Assembly: GCA_047833645.1 (NCBI GenBank)
Contig: CP181259.1
Span: 1,240,001 to 1,304,000, forward strand
DNA from: Pseudolactococcus sp041800635
GTDB taxonomy: Bacteria; Bacillota; Bacilli; Lactobacillales; Streptococcaceae
Direction: 5' to 3'
Length of the DNA: 64,000 bases
Part shown: positions 52,436-61,718 of the stretch, piece after piece
How the letters are laid out: every line of letters starts with the position of its first letter
Position numbering within the stretch: position 1 is the first letter of the stretch
The notes under the pieces: model-generated
Told to the model about the DNA's origin: nothing
Database searches by the model: none
Seen by the model: only the letters and a program-made list of their open reading frames with translations
Translations under genes and position numbers: made by a program

Positions 52436-52491
52436 TTTTAACACTTTTTTGAGATAAGAAAAAGGCTTGTGCCTTAATTCGGTTATTCTTT
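52436..52491 (-). repeat. 56-bp direct repeat B; native rsmE terminator
   Basis: Contains the minus-strand terminator AAGGC-ACAA-GCCTT followed by TTTTC, 60 bases after rsmE. The duplicate at 50415-50470 lies beside attR. Confidence 0.75.
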
Positions 52492-52544
52492 CAGAAAATG
52501 GTCGTGTCAACTGATCACATATGACCTCTGCTCAACAGCTGAGC

Positions 52545-53291
52545 TTATCCCATTAATTCTGTATAAAAAGAAATAGCAGACAAGACATACAAGGGTGCTG
52601 TCTCCGCACGCATAATCCGTGGGCCGAGACCAATTTTAATAGCACCAAGTTGCGTGAAGACATCGATTTCCTCTGGTGATAAACCACCTTCTGGACCGAA
52701 AATGACGAGCAGGTTTTGACCTGACTGCAACTGTGATAATCTGTCAACAAAAGCTGCTGTTTCGCCCATTTTAGCTGATTCTTCATAAGCAATTAGAACT
52801 TGATCATATTGCTCAAACTGGTCTGTCAAGGCTTTGAGATTGCCCAAAATCGCTGTCTCAGGAATCATTAGCCGCTTGGATTGCTCTGCTGCACCTTTGG
52901 CTATTTTTTCTAGGCGCTCTTGCTTTTTGGCGGCTTTCTTGGCGTCAAGTTTGGTCACCGACCATTGCGCTGGGTAGGCTAGAATGGCTTGAGCGCCGAG
53001 TTCTGTCGCTTTTTGTGTGACAAATTCTAATTTATCGCGCTTAGGAAGACCCACAGCAATCGTCACGCCTAGGGGTAGCTCTACTGTTCTTGCTAAAGTT
53101 TCGAGCAGGGTCAAAGTCGCCTGATCACCATTAACCTCAGCCAAGGTGAGGGTTTGATCTGAAAAGACGACCTGAACTTTTTCTGCCGCCTGCGCCCGCA
53201 TGACGGTAAAAAGGTGGTGGCTATCTGCTTTTTCAAGGGCAAAAGTGGCACCAATCTCTGGGCAGTTTTGGTTTAAAAAATACTGTTGCAT
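52545..53291 (-). CDS. rsmE: 16S rRNA m3U1498 methyltransferase RsmE
   Basis: A 248-aa SPOUT enzyme that methylates U1498 in the 30S subunit. Motifs: FGPEGGLSPEEID near residue 200 and IGLGPRIMRAETAPL near 220, forming the knotted AdoMet site; N-terminal PUA-like domain (ADSHHLFTVMRAQ). Length is standard. It follows prmA by 6 bases. Before ICE insertion rel would have been the next gene. Confidence 0.95.
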   Translation of the reverse strand: MQQYFLNQNCPEIGATFALEKADSHHLFTVMRAQAAEKVQVVFSDQTLTLAEVNGDQATLTLLETLARTVELPLGVTIAVGLPKRDKLEFVTQKATELGAQAILAYPAQWSVTKLDAKKAAKKQERLEKIAKGAAEQSKRLMIPETAILGNLKALTDQFEQYDQVLIAYEESAKMGETAAFVDRLSQLQSGQNLLVIFGPEGGLSPEEIDVFTQLGAIKIGLGPRIMRAETAPLYVLSAISFYTELMG

Positions 53292-53297
53292 CTGCGC

Positions 53298-54254
53298 TTA
53301 TCCTCCGATAACACTCGCGTCGTCGTCCGCCTTCTGCAAAATGACACAGTGCCACTCGCCCTGCTGCATCCGCGTCACAAGGGCGAAACCAGCCGCATGA
53401 CATTTGTCCAGAATCATCTGCGATTTGCTGTCAATGATGCCGCTCATAATCAGAAATCCGCCGTCATACAGGAGGTTGTAGGCATCGTCAATGACGTTCA
53501 TGAGAATGTCGGCTAGGATATTAGCGACGATGACATGGGCTTTTGTCGTCACGTTTTTGAGCAAGTCGCCAGGTTTGACGATGATGTTGGTCATATCAGG
53601 ATTGAGCTGAATATTTTCTTCGGCAACTTTCACCGCCACATCATCCAAATCGAAAGCATGAATATTTTCAGCGCCGTGAAGATGCGCAGCGATAGACAGG
53701 ACGCCTGAGCCCGTGCCGACATCTAGCAAGGTTTCACCACCTCGCAAGGTCTGCTCCAAGGCAAACAAAGAAAGTTTCGTCGTCGGGTGTGTCCCTGTCC
53801 CAAACGCCATGCCCGGATCCAAACGAATGATTTTTTCATCGGCAGATGCTGGCGCATAATCTGTCCAGGACGGGACAATGGTTAAGCCGTGGGAAATCCG
53901 AGTAGGTAAGAAATACTGTTTCCAGCTGTCTGACCAGTCATTTTCAGCCAAACTTTGGGTGGTAACGGTAAAGTCCCCAGGATTGAGATCAAAGGCTAGG
54001 AGACCTGAAATCTGGGCTTTGACACTTTCTGCAATCTCGATAATTGAGAGATTTTCTGGATAGTAGGCTTTGATGATGACTGTCTCTAGCTGCTCAATTT
54101 CAGGTAAAATCTCCCCAAATTTGTCCAGATTATCTAGATAATCTTGTGTGTCCTCAATGGCAACGCCTTGGGCGCCCGCATCGATTAAAATATTGCTGAC
54201 GGCATCTTCAGTTTCACGTGAAACCTTGACCGATAATTCATTCCAGTTATTCAT
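53298..54254 (-). CDS. prmA: Ribosomal protein L11 methyltransferase PrmA
   Basis: A 318-aa AdoMet-dependent enzyme that trimethylates L11. N-terminal substrate domain (WNELSVKVSRETEDAVSNIL), AdoMet motif LLDVGTGSGVLSIAA near 178 and the catalytic VANILADIL near 243. GMAFGTGTHPTT near 149 is the PrmA signature. Operon with rsmE. Confidence 0.95.
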   Translation of the reverse strand: MNNWNELSVKVSRETEDAVSNILIDAGAQGVAIEDTQDYLDNLDKFGEILPEIEQLETVIIKAYYPENLSIIEIAESVKAQISGLLAFDLNPGDFTVTTQSLAENDWSDSWKQYFLPTRISHGLTIVPSWTDYAPASADEKIIRLDPGMAFGTGTHPTTKLSLFALEQTLRGGETLLDVGTGSGVLSIAAHLHGAENIHAFDLDDVAVKVAEENIQLNPDMTNIIVKPGDLLKNVTTKAHVIVANILADILMNVIDDAYNLLYDGGFLIMSGIIDSKSQMILDKCHAAGFALVTRMQQGEWHCVILQKADDDASVIGG

Positions 54255-54325
54255 TATTTCTCATTTCTTCAAATTGTTCAAGTCGTATATTTGCCTAATG
54301 ACACAAAAAAGCGATTAATCACGCT

Positions 54326-54760
54326 TTAATTTAAGTCACGAAAGCCTTGTGCGACCATATAAGGCCCAAATTCTTGACCAGCAGCCTGTGCTTCTAAGAT
54401 ATATTTGTTAATATCAGCATTTGAAAAATTACCATCGTTGATATTCAGATCACGCAAAGTTTGTCTTGCCTCTGCAACAGTCATCACTTTGGCAGCCTCA
54501 CTAGACTGCTGAGACCATTTACTTTCTTCTGTTTCGCCATGCAACTCTGCTGGGGCTGACGATGATTCAGAAGCAGGAGCTGAGGTCTCGTCACTGCTCG
54601 TCAATGAAGCTGAAGACTGGCTTGATTTTGAAACGGTCTTGCTCACTTTGCTTTTGGACGTGCTTGACGGTTTTTTCGTGTCCGACTTTTTACCCCCACA
54701 AGCGGTAATTGTAATAATCGCTACCATCAAAATAGCCAATAAACCTGTTATTTTTTTCAT
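54326..54760 (-). CDS. Ser/Thr-rich lipoprotein of unknown function (144 aa)
   Basis: Signal with lipobox ITAC (Cys 21), then a long low-complexity K/S/T/A linker (residues 25-75) and a small helical domain (AEARQTLRDLNINDGNFSNA, YILEAQAAGQEFGPYMVAQG). Surface-exposed; not recognised. It lies in a minus-strand cluster of surface and unknown proteins between prmA and DUF3013. Confidence 0.7.
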   Translation of the reverse strand: MKKITGLLAILMVAIITITACGGKKSDTKKPSSTSKSKVSKTVSKSSQSSASLTSSDETSAPASESSSAPAELHGETEESKWSQQSSEAAKVMTVAEARQTLRDLNINDGNFSNADINKYILEAQAAGQEFGPYMVAQGFRDLN

Positions 54761-54777
54761 GAATCATGTCCTCCTAA

Positions 54778-55248
54778 TTAATACCGGGGATAGGCAAAAA
54801 ACGTTGTTTCCGTTAGAGATGCCAAACCTTCTTCAAAGCCTTCTAAATCAAATGTGCCTGCAAATTCTGCTGCGTCAGAACTCAAAAAGTCTGTCAGGGC
54901 ATCTAATTCATTGTCTGCTGTTTCTTGCAAGAAGGCCACAAAATAGGTGATAAATTCTTGTGATAAGCCTTTTTTAGGCGCATAAGGAAAGCTTGCCAGA
55001 TAATCTTCAACTACGATTTTAGATTTTTCAGGATTATAAAAGACGACCGCATCTTCAAATGAAATATTCTCGCTTGACGCCTGTGCATCATCTTCTGTAT
55101 CTGTGACTGCCACACCTGGATTTTCAACATCAAGCAAATAAAAAATCTCCACCGCATGGTTTTTCTTATCCCAGTTAATCTCGTAATCGTATGTGAAATC
55201 TTTTGCTAAAGCCTTATCTAAGGCGTCTAAAAAACCATATTTTGACAT
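54778..55248 (-). CDS. DUF3013 family protein
   Basis: A 156-aa acidic cytoplasmic protein typical of streptococci and lactococci, where it lies beside prmA/rsmE. Pattern: MSKYGFLDALDKALAKDF, YEINWDKKNHAVEIFYLLD, FPYAPKKGLSQEF. Function unknown. It starts 17 bases from the lipoprotein gene end. Confidence 0.8.
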   Translation of the reverse strand: MSKYGFLDALDKALAKDFTYDYEINWDKKNHAVEIFYLLDVENPGVAVTDTEDDAQASSENISFEDAVVFYNPEKSKIVVEDYLASFPYAPKKGLSQEFITYFVAFLQETADNELDALTDFLSSDAAEFAGTFDLEGFEEGLASLTETTFFAYPRY

Positions 55249-55401
55249 ATTTCTCCTCTATCATATACATCTATCTACCTTTGTTGCGTTCAACTTTTCA
55301 AAAAATGCTATATCTCATTATATCACAAGTCCACTTATACTATCTGGCTATCTGATGCTAAGGCATCAAAAAAGCCTTGTGACAAGCAAGACTTTAAAAT
55401 A

Positions 55402-56016
55402 TCACCTATTAAATTCAAATACTTTTTCCCCATTCGTTACTGAAAATTGAACAGGTTTTGTGTTGCTTTCCAAGTCATAAATGATGAAACCTTCAATTGT
55501 CGTGTTGGGTTTGACAGCAACAGTCAAATGTGTCGCCATCTCATCTAAACTAAATTCAACATAATCATCCCGATCAATCGGTTCCAGACGCTCTGCTTTT
55601 TCAAATATACCCTCGTCTTGTTGTAAAATAAGCGCATAAAAGACATCTTGTGCTGACAAATCACCAGCGCTTGTATTCGTCAATGAAAAATCAAGCTTGA
55701 GATAGGCATCTTTTTTGACATCATCATCATGCGTTTCAGTTATTGTCGTGATATTTTTCAGCGTCAATTTGCCAAAATTCCCTGTGAAAGTTTTCGTGGT
55801 TAAATCAAACTCAGTCACATTTAAACTCGACTGAGTTGCTGAAGTTTCCTGACTGGCAGACTTCACGGCACTATCTGAAAAATCATTGCTAGTCAAAGCA
55901 GGAGATTTCTTCTCCATTAGCCGATTAAACAAAAGTAGCGCAAGTAGCGCAACGACTAACGTTGACAAAATAGCAATAATGATAGATTGTCCAGATAAAT
56001 TTCGTTTATTATTCAT
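55402..56016 (-). CDS. Membrane-anchored DUF5067-like protein (204 aa)
   Basis: One N-terminal membrane span (SIIIAILSTLVVALLALLLF), a Ser/Thr-rich linker and an extracellular immunoglobulin-like domain (DAYLKLDFSLTNTSAGDLSA, EGFIIYDLESNTKPVQF) of the DUF5067/DUF4352 kind. Role unknown. A CTTG-TCA-CAAG-GCTTTTTT terminator-like signal follows on the minus strand (55367-55389). Confidence 0.7.
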   Translation of the reverse strand: MNNKRNLSGQSIIIAILSTLVVALLALLLFNRLMEKKSPALTSNDFSDSAVKSASQETSATQSSLNVTEFDLTTKTFTGNFGKLTLKNITTITETHDDDVKKDAYLKLDFSLTNTSAGDLSAQDVFYALILQQDEGIFEKAERLEPIDRDDYVEFSLDEMATHLTVAVKPNTTIEGFIIYDLESNTKPVQFSVTNGEKVFEFNR

Positions 56017-56158
56017 AAGCGTAGTCTAACAAAAAAGATAGAAATAGTCAAATATCACTAATTTTACAACCATTTGATTAAAATGTGATTAAATATAAGA
56101 AACTGTACCAAAGTGATTAAGCTAGTCTAGCCTTAACGACTGTCAGCTCCCTAAAAAA

Positions 56159-56167
56159 TGCTATAAT
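56159..56167 (+). promoter_or_regulatory. Extended -10 promoter of rarA
   Basis: TGCTATAAT (TGn plus TATAAT) about 50 bases before the ATG; the -35 is poor. Confidence 0.55.
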
Positions 56168-56216
56168 ATAGCTAGACGTGTTCAAGTATCTAATAAATCG
56201 ACTAGGAGCCTAAGAT

Positions 56217-57473
56217 ATGCAAGCAAATTTGGCGCGGCGTTTGAGACCGCGAACGATAGATGAGATTATCGGCCAGCGCCATCTTATAGGCGAGGGCAAA
56301 ATCATTCGGCGGATGGTTGAAAGCAAGCTACTGAGTTCAATGATTCTCTACGGTCCTCCCGGAATTGGGAAAACCTCGATTGCCTCAGCCATTGCAGGAA
56401 CTGCAGATATGGCATTTCGAACGTTTAATGCCACCTCTGACAAAAAAACAAAGTTGCAAGAAATTGCGGCAGAAGCCCAATTTTCCGGCCAACTCGTCCT
56501 CCTTCTGGATGAAATCCATCGCTTGGATAAGCCCAAACAAGATTTTCTGTTGCCGCTCCTTGAAAATGGTGAGATTATATTAATTGGCGCGACAACCGAG
56601 AATCCTTATTTTAGTGTGGTGCCAGCCATTCGTAGCCGAGTTCAAATTTTTGAGCTGAAACCTCTAATGCCTGAAGATATTGCCGTCGCAGTCGAGCGTG
56701 CCCTCTCTGATTCTGACCGAGGGTTTGATTTTGAAGTCACCCTCGATGATGATGCTGAACAGTTTTTGATCCATTCGACAAATGGTGATGTCAGGTCCGC
56801 TTTGAATTCCTTAGAGCTTGCCGTTTTATCGAGTTCTGAACACCATGTCACCTTGGAGGATATGGCCAATTCCCTGCAAAAATCGGCAGCGACCTTTGAT
56901 AAGGATGGCGATGCCCATTATGATCTCTTATCCGCCTTGCAAAAGTCGATTCGTGGGTCGGACGTTAATGCGAGCTTGCATTATGCGGCACGCTTGATTG
57001 AGGGTGGCGACTTGCAGAGTTTGGCTAGACGGCTCATGGTCATCGCCTATGAAGATATCGGCCTGGCTAATCCAGATGCTGGCGCACGTACGGTGACGGC
57101 TGTCACAGCAGCTGAACGCCTGGGCTTTCCAGAAGCACGGATTCCACTGGCCAATGTCGTGGTTGATTTGGCCCTATCCCCTAAATCCAATGCCGCCTAT
57201 ACGGCCATGGATGCCGCCATTGCTGATTTACACCAACATGGCGTGCTGGCGATTCCGCCTCATCTGCAAGATGGCCATTATGCCGGTGCTAAGAAATTAG
57301 GGCGAGCTGAGCATTACCAGTATCCGCATGCTTTTCCAGGCCATTGGGTCGATCAACAGTACCTCCCCGACCAGCTCAAACATGCCCACTATTTTCATTC
57401 CGATGGCTTAGGCAAATACGAGCGGGCACTGCAGCTGCGGCTGGAGGAGATTAATCGGCACAAGAACAAGTAA
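56217..57473 (+). CDS. rarA: Replication-associated recombination protein RarA (MgsA)
   Basis: A 418-aa AAA+ ATPase of the clamp-loader-like family that acts at stalled replication forks. Walker A GPPGIGKTS near residue 45, Walker B LLLDEIHRL near 98, sensor GATTENPYF near 125, and the tetramerisation domain with AYEDIGLANPDA near 283. SD TAGGAG. Length is standard. Confidence 0.95.
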   Translation: MQANLARRLRPRTIDEIIGQRHLIGEGKIIRRMVESKLLSSMILYGPPGIGKTSIASAIAGTADMAFRTFNATSDKKTKLQEIAAEAQFSGQLVLLLDEIHRLDKPKQDFLLPLLENGEIILIGATTENPYFSVVPAIRSRVQIFELKPLMPEDIAVAVERALSDSDRGFDFEVTLDDDAEQFLIHSTNGDVRSALNSLELAVLSSSEHHVTLEDMANSLQKSAATFDKDGDAHYDLLSALQKSIRGSDVNASLHYAARLIEGGDLQSLARRLMVIAYEDIGLANPDAGARTVTAVTAAERLGFPEARIPLANVVVDLALSPKSNAAYTAMDAAIADLHQHGVLAIPPHLQDGHYAGAKKLGRAEHYQYPHAFPGHWVDQQYLPDQLKHAHYFHSDGLGKYERALQLRLEEINRHKNK

Positions 57474-57535
57474 GGCACTCACATTGCTTTTATTCATCAC
57501 GCACCTACCACCGGACTAACAACTAGAGGAGGCAA

Positions 57536-58285
57536 ATGACTGATCCACTTTTACAAGCCAAAGACCGACGCTTGGCAGCACAACAGGCCTATCAGGCAGC
57601 AAGTGATGGGCTCAATCTCGCCATGCAGCAGCTAGAAATCGTTAAAAAGCAGCGGGCTGAAGCCCAAACCGCTTTCGAAAGGAAAACGTTAACTTACTCT
57701 CTCGCCATTCAAACTGCCAGCAATTTAGAAACGCAACCCTACCTGTCAGAAAAAGCACTCATCGCGGCCAATCACGACCTCGATGTCTCAAAGCAGGAAT
57801 ATGAGGCGGCGCAAAGCATTCATCAAGCGCAGGAAGCCTTCAGTCAGGCTGCTTTTTATCGCGTCGTTGAGTCGCAAGCTGTCTACGATGCGGCTAAAAT
57901 AGCCTATGATGGGGCAGACTATGATTACGACCGCATTTTGCGAGAGAGAAAATTACCTTTACTCGGGGAAGTTGAGCCGTCTGTTGAAACTGAGCTCCCA
58001 ACTGAGAATATTGATTTCCTAATGCAGTTCCTTAATCAACATCCCTTGCCTGATTATAGGGAAAAGGATGCCATTACCGATGGACCGCAAGCGACTGATG
58101 AGACTGATCCAATTGATGCGATGAGCCTGCCTTTCGAAAAACGACCTGCTATCGAAAAACCACCCGAACTTGAGGCCTTACAAGCCCAGATGACCCAATC
58201 AAAGTCAGGTCATATCACTTGGCATTTTGATTCCCCCGACGCACCCGATACCCCAAACGACATGGAGAATACCACTGATGACTAG
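57536..58285 (+). CDS. Coiled-coil protein of unknown function (249 aa)
   Basis: Residues 1-145 form an Ala/Gln-rich, probably coiled-coil region (LQAKDRRLAAQQAYQAASDG); the rest is acidic, Pro-rich and probably disordered. No signal or membrane span. SD AGAGGAGG. The next gene overlaps its end by 8 bases. Not recognised. Confidence 0.65.
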   Translation: MTDPLLQAKDRRLAAQQAYQAASDGLNLAMQQLEIVKKQRAEAQTAFERKTLTYSLAIQTASNLETQPYLSEKALIAANHDLDVSKQEYEAAQSIHQAQEAFSQAAFYRVVESQAVYDAAKIAYDGADYDYDRILRERKLPLLGEVEPSVETELPTENIDFLMQFLNQHPLPDYREKDAITDGPQATDETDPIDAMSLPFEKRPAIEKPPELEALQAQMTQSKSGHITWHFDSPDAPDTPNDMENTTDD

Positions 58286-58463
58286 AGAAGAATTAGAACA
58301 ACGCATCCGAACTGAACTAAACTTGCCCCATTTTAAAGCACAAATCGATGAGAATCGCGATTATAGTGAAGAGGATTACCAAGCATTCAAAAGTAGTTTA
58401 GTGAATTATTATAAAGCCTATGTCCAAGATATTGACACTGATTTTCAAGGTGGTCTTGATTAA
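58278..58463 (+). CDS. Small conserved protein (61 aa)
   Basis: The start at MTREEL (58278) overlaps the preceding gene and is favoured over a frame from 58227. The acidic helical product (RIRTELNLPHFKAQIDENRD) is not recognised. Likely co-translated with the coiled-coil protein. Confidence 0.6.
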   Translation: MTREELEQRIRTELNLPHFKAQIDENRDYSEEDYQAFKSSLVNYYKAYVQDIDTDFQGGLD

Positions 58464-58470
58464 GTCAATT

Positions 58471-58521
58471 AAAAACATGCCTGAAAGGTTGGGTTTTCCC
58501 AACTTTCAAGGCATGGTTTTT
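58471..58521. terminator. Bidirectional terminator
   Basis: ACATGCCT-GA-AAGGTTGGG / CCCAACTTT-CA-AGGCATG stem, A run on the left and T run on the right; serves the convergent genes on both sides. Confidence 0.85.
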
Positions 58522-58536
58522 AATTATACCAGAAAT

Positions 58537-59247
58537 TTAAGAAGCAAAGACAATGCGTCTTGTTGTTTCATCAATACAAGTCTGTAAAACGATTCGCTCA
58601 CCACCACCTGTTGACGTGATTTCGCCGTACATAGAAGCACCTGTCGCCACATCATTGCCATGAGTATCCACCACAACAATTTTGTAAATCGTATAGTTAA
58701 AAGCCTGACCATTTGCATCTGAAACTGTCACTGTACCACCATTACCTAGGCTCATGACAGGATCAAAAGCGCCCCAATGATGCCCAATAAAGTGCGTGTT
58801 GAGACCATCTGTACCAGAATAGGGTGTCGCACCTCCCCAAGTTGATGCCATCCCATTTGGATTCGCATCAATGACGGCCTGACCACTCCCCATCCCACCA
58901 TTTTGAAATGGAATTGTCGTCCCAATCATTGACAAAACATCGACCGAAACGGGAGCGGGAGCAGGTTCTGGTTCTGGTGCAGGAGCTGGATCCGGGGCTG
59001 GGGCTGGAGCTGCTTGTACTTCTGGTTCTACCAATTTGGGGGTCGTTTTATTATTTTCAGCCACTTTGACCACTTCTTTTTTTTCTGTAAAGCGTTGGTT
59101 AAAACGTAAATCAATATCTACTTTTCGAGTCTCTTTATCTTTTTTAGGATCACCTTTTTCTCTTGCTAATGTCTGTGTCGAAATGACAAGACTGGCTAAA
59201 AATGTCATCGCTAGGGTTAATAATTTAAAACGCTTCTTATTTTTCAT
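58537..59247 (-). CDS. Secreted sortase-like protein with Pro-Ala spacer
   Basis: A 236-aa protein with a signal peptide (LLTLAMTFLASLVISTQTLA), a basic segment, a PAPAPDPAPAPEPEPAP spacer (about 82-100) and a C-terminal sortase-type fold: His in THFIGHHWG, Cys in IVLQTCID near 221 and Arg in TRRIVFA. These are the three sortase catalytic residues (TLxTC-like box). Such free-standing proteins in lactococci have no known substrate. It lies next to apbE. Confidence 0.75.
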   Translation of the reverse strand: MKNKKRFKLLTLAMTFLASLVISTQTLAREKGDPKKDKETRKVDIDLRFNQRFTEKKEVVKVAENNKTTPKLVEPEVQAAPAPAPDPAPAPEPEPAPAPVSVDVLSMIGTTIPFQNGGMGSGQAVIDANPNGMASTWGGATPYSGTDGLNTHFIGHHWGAFDPVMSLGNGGTVTVSDANGQAFNYTIYKIVVVDTHGNDVATGASMYGEITSTGGGERIVLQTCIDETTRRIVFAS

Positions 59248-59279
59248 ATCACCACCGTGACCTTTCCATCCCTATCATC

Positions 59280-60397
59280 TTATTTTTGGGCAACACCTTC
59301 TACTACTTTAAATGTTTTATCCAATAATTCAAATTCCCCTGGAATATGTTTAGAAATATATACTTCTTTGTTTTTCGTAATGAATATAGCGTCTAATTCA
59401 TCATGATCATTCACGTATTTCATGCCTTTTTTCAGCCCCATATTAAAGAGCGCATTACTATAAGCATCGTCATGGTAAGGGGTGTCTCCAACCATGGTTA
59501 CACTTAACAAATCTGTTTCTAAGGGATAGCCCGTCTTCGTATCCATTAGATGTGAGTAGACCTTATCTCCCGCTTTAAGATAGCGACCATAATAGTTGGT
59601 TGTATTAAAACTGGTATGTTTGCTTGTCAACATCCCAACTAAAGGGCTATCCTGATTTTCACCTAATGTCGGATTAGCAATGCCAACTTCCCATGAGCCA
59701 TCTTTATAGTTTGGATTTTCTCCCATGGTATAAGCATGACCGCCTAGATTAACAACTGCTGTCGTCACGCCTCGATCTTTAAGTGTTTTCAATAACTGTT
59801 CACCAATAAATCCTTTACCAATCCCATCAGCCTCAAGCATCATCCCTTTTTTCTTAAGAAAAACAGTTTGTTTTTTATTATCTAAGACAATATCATCAAC
59901 ATTTACTTTATCCAAAGTTGCCTTAATCAACTCATCTGATGGAATTTGGGCGTCTGAAAAACCAATATGCCAAAGATGTGTCATCACACCAACAGTTGGA
60001 TTATAATAGCCATCAGAAGTTTTCCATATTTATCCAGGGCTTTTGCTAATTCAAAGGTAATTTTTGATACCTTAACAGGTTGAATACCTGCTTGGGCATT
60101 TACCTTATCCAGCTCACTCTCACCTTGCTCATAAACCTCAAATTTCGCTGCTAAGTCATTGAGCTGATCTTTCACGACCTTAAAGTCCGCCTCACCATGT
60201 CCTTTGTCATAAATTAAGACTTGCGCATAAGTTCCTGCCGCAAATTCCTCATTTTTATAAGGTTCTTTCATCAGTTCGACTTTTTTTTCAGGCGTTTTAG
60301 GTTCATCCGCTACTTGCTGACAGCCAGAACTAGCAAGTAAGGCTGCCATTATCAGTAAAACAGTTCCTAATCGCCACCTTAATTTTTTTTCATCCAA
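59280..60397 (-). pseudogene. apbE: FAD:protein FMN transferase (ApbE), frameshifted
   Basis: The N-terminal frame (60397-59984) has a lipobox (LLASSGC) and ends after DKYGKLLMAI; the C-terminal frame (59987-59280) continues MTHLWHIGFSD with ADGIGKGFIGEQL, NLGGHAYTMG and DDAYSNALF. The run GGAAAACTTCTG (minus strand, near 60027) lacks one A; adding it restores KYGKTSDGYYNPTVGVMTHL. ApbE attaches FMN to proteins of electron-transfer chains. It could be a real null or a sequencing error. Confidence 0.85.
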
Positions 60398-60553
60398 CTA
60401 CCTCCTTCAACTTTATCACACGCTTTCTTCAATATTCCCTTCTAAAATAAAGCGTTTTCAATTACTTAATTTCATTTTAACGTATTCATTATTATATAGC
60501 AACTCATACCTTATTTTTAATTAATCAAATAATAATCATTCTCTCTAATAAAG

Positions 60554-60582
60554 TTGACATGACAAAAAAACTGCGTTAAACT
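60554..60582 (+). promoter_or_regulatory. Promoter of the Nudix gene
   Basis: TTGACA (60554-60559), spacer of 17, TAAACT (60577-60582). Confidence 0.7.
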
Positions 60583-60623
60583 AAAGCAAGATGTTTCACA
60601 ACCAATGGTCAAAAGGAGACCCC

Positions 60624-61397
60624 ATGTTAACATTTGCCAACAAAGCAGCAGAAAAAGACTATTATGAACATCAGGCGACTGAAGCAGACTTTCTAGCCTG
60701 GTATGCCAAACAAGATCGTCAAACTTATGAAACGCCTAGTGTTACAGTTGATAATATCATCTTGGCCTACAATCCTGAGACCAAGCGGGTCAATCTCTTG
60801 TTAATTCAACGGAGCGCACATCCTGATCTACACCATTGGGCGCTGCCAGGTGGCTTTTTAGATAAAAATGAAGATACGACACAGGCTGCGGTTCGCGAAG
60901 TCTTTGAAGAAACGCATGTCCAGATTGACCCCGAGCTCGTGGATCAGCTCAAAACAATCGCAACACCAGGACGTGATCCCAGAGGTTGGGTGGTCACAGT
61001 GGCGCATATGGTCTATCTCCCTCATTTTCCAGAAGCTCAGGCGGGGGATGATGCGGCGCGTGCCCAGTGGTTTGATTTTTCGGTCAATCCTGAAACTGAT
61101 CAGCTGCAGATTAAGGGCATCCCTGATCAGCAGTTAGCTTTTGATCACTTGGCAATTCTCAAGATGGCGATACAAGTCATGCAAAATGACTTTAAAAGTA
61201 AACCCAAATGGCTCAATCTGCTGCCGCCGATTTTCAGCTGGCAAGAGGTTGAGACGATTTCTCAACAAGTGATGGGAGACAAAGCTAGCGCGCTGCTCTC
61301 TCACTATCGCGAGGTGTATCTTATGCCTGTCGATGCTGAGCAAAAAAACGATGATCGCAAGTCAGATACATTTTTCAGATTAAAAGCATCGATTTAA
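60624..61397 (+). CDS. Nudix hydrolase with C-terminal winged-helix-like domain
   Basis: The start at MLTFAN (60624) has SD AAAAGGAG; an ATG at 60591 would sit at the predicted transcription start. The 257-aa protein has a Nudix box GGFLDKNEDTTQAAVREVFEE near residues 75-95 and a C-terminal part (LLPPIFSWQEVETISQQVMG) like the winged helix of NrtR-type regulators. It may hydrolyse ADP-ribose or act as an NAD regulator; no NAD genes are adjacent. Confidence 0.85.
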   Translation: MLTFANKAAEKDYYEHQATEADFLAWYAKQDRQTYETPSVTVDNIILAYNPETKRVNLLLIQRSAHPDLHHWALPGGFLDKNEDTTQAAVREVFEETHVQIDPELVDQLKTIATPGRDPRGWVVTVAHMVYLPHFPEAQAGDDAARAQWFDFSVNPETDQLQIKGIPDQQLAFDHLAILKMAIQVMQNDFKSKPKWLNLLPPIFSWQEVETISQQVMGDKASALLSHYREVYLMPVDAEQKNDDRKSDTFFRLKASI

Positions 61398-61413
61398 GTT
61401 CTCAAAATAGAAA

Positions 61414-61451
61414 AAAACACAGGAGATGGCTGGAGCCAAAACCTGTGTTTT
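61414..61451. terminator. Bidirectional terminator
   Basis: AAAACACAGG (61414-61423) / CCTGTGTTTT (61442-61451) between the convergent Nudix and acpP genes. Confidence 0.85.
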
Positions 61452-61469
61452 TATTATGAAGCGTTTCAT

Positions 61470-61718
61470 TTAATTGATTTTATCAGACACATAATCGACA
61501 ACTTGACCTAAAGTCAAGATGTGTTCGGCGTCTTCGTCAGAGATTTCGATACCGAATTCATCTTCTAACGCCAGGGTGAATTCCATCAGGCTAATCGAAT
61601 CTGCGCCTAAATCGTCAACGATATTGGTTTCTAGCGTGACATGATCAGCATCCAGTTCCAATGTTTCTACCAAATTTTCTTTGATCTTAGCAAAAAGATC
61701 TGCTTTACTGATCGCCAT
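61470..61718 (-). CDS. acpP: Acyl carrier protein
   Basis: An 82-aa acidic four-helix protein with the phosphopantetheine site Ser in GADSISLMEF (near residue 40). It carries acyl chains to PlsX and fatty-acid enzymes. It lies directly after plsX (stop and start adjacent). Many lactococci/streptococci have two ACPs; this plsX-linked one is often the phospholipid-synthesis copy. Confidence 0.93.
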   Translation of the reverse strand: MAISKADLFAKIKENLVETLELDADHVTLETNIVDDLGADSISLMEFTLALEDEFGIEISDEDAEHILTLGQVVDYVSDKIN

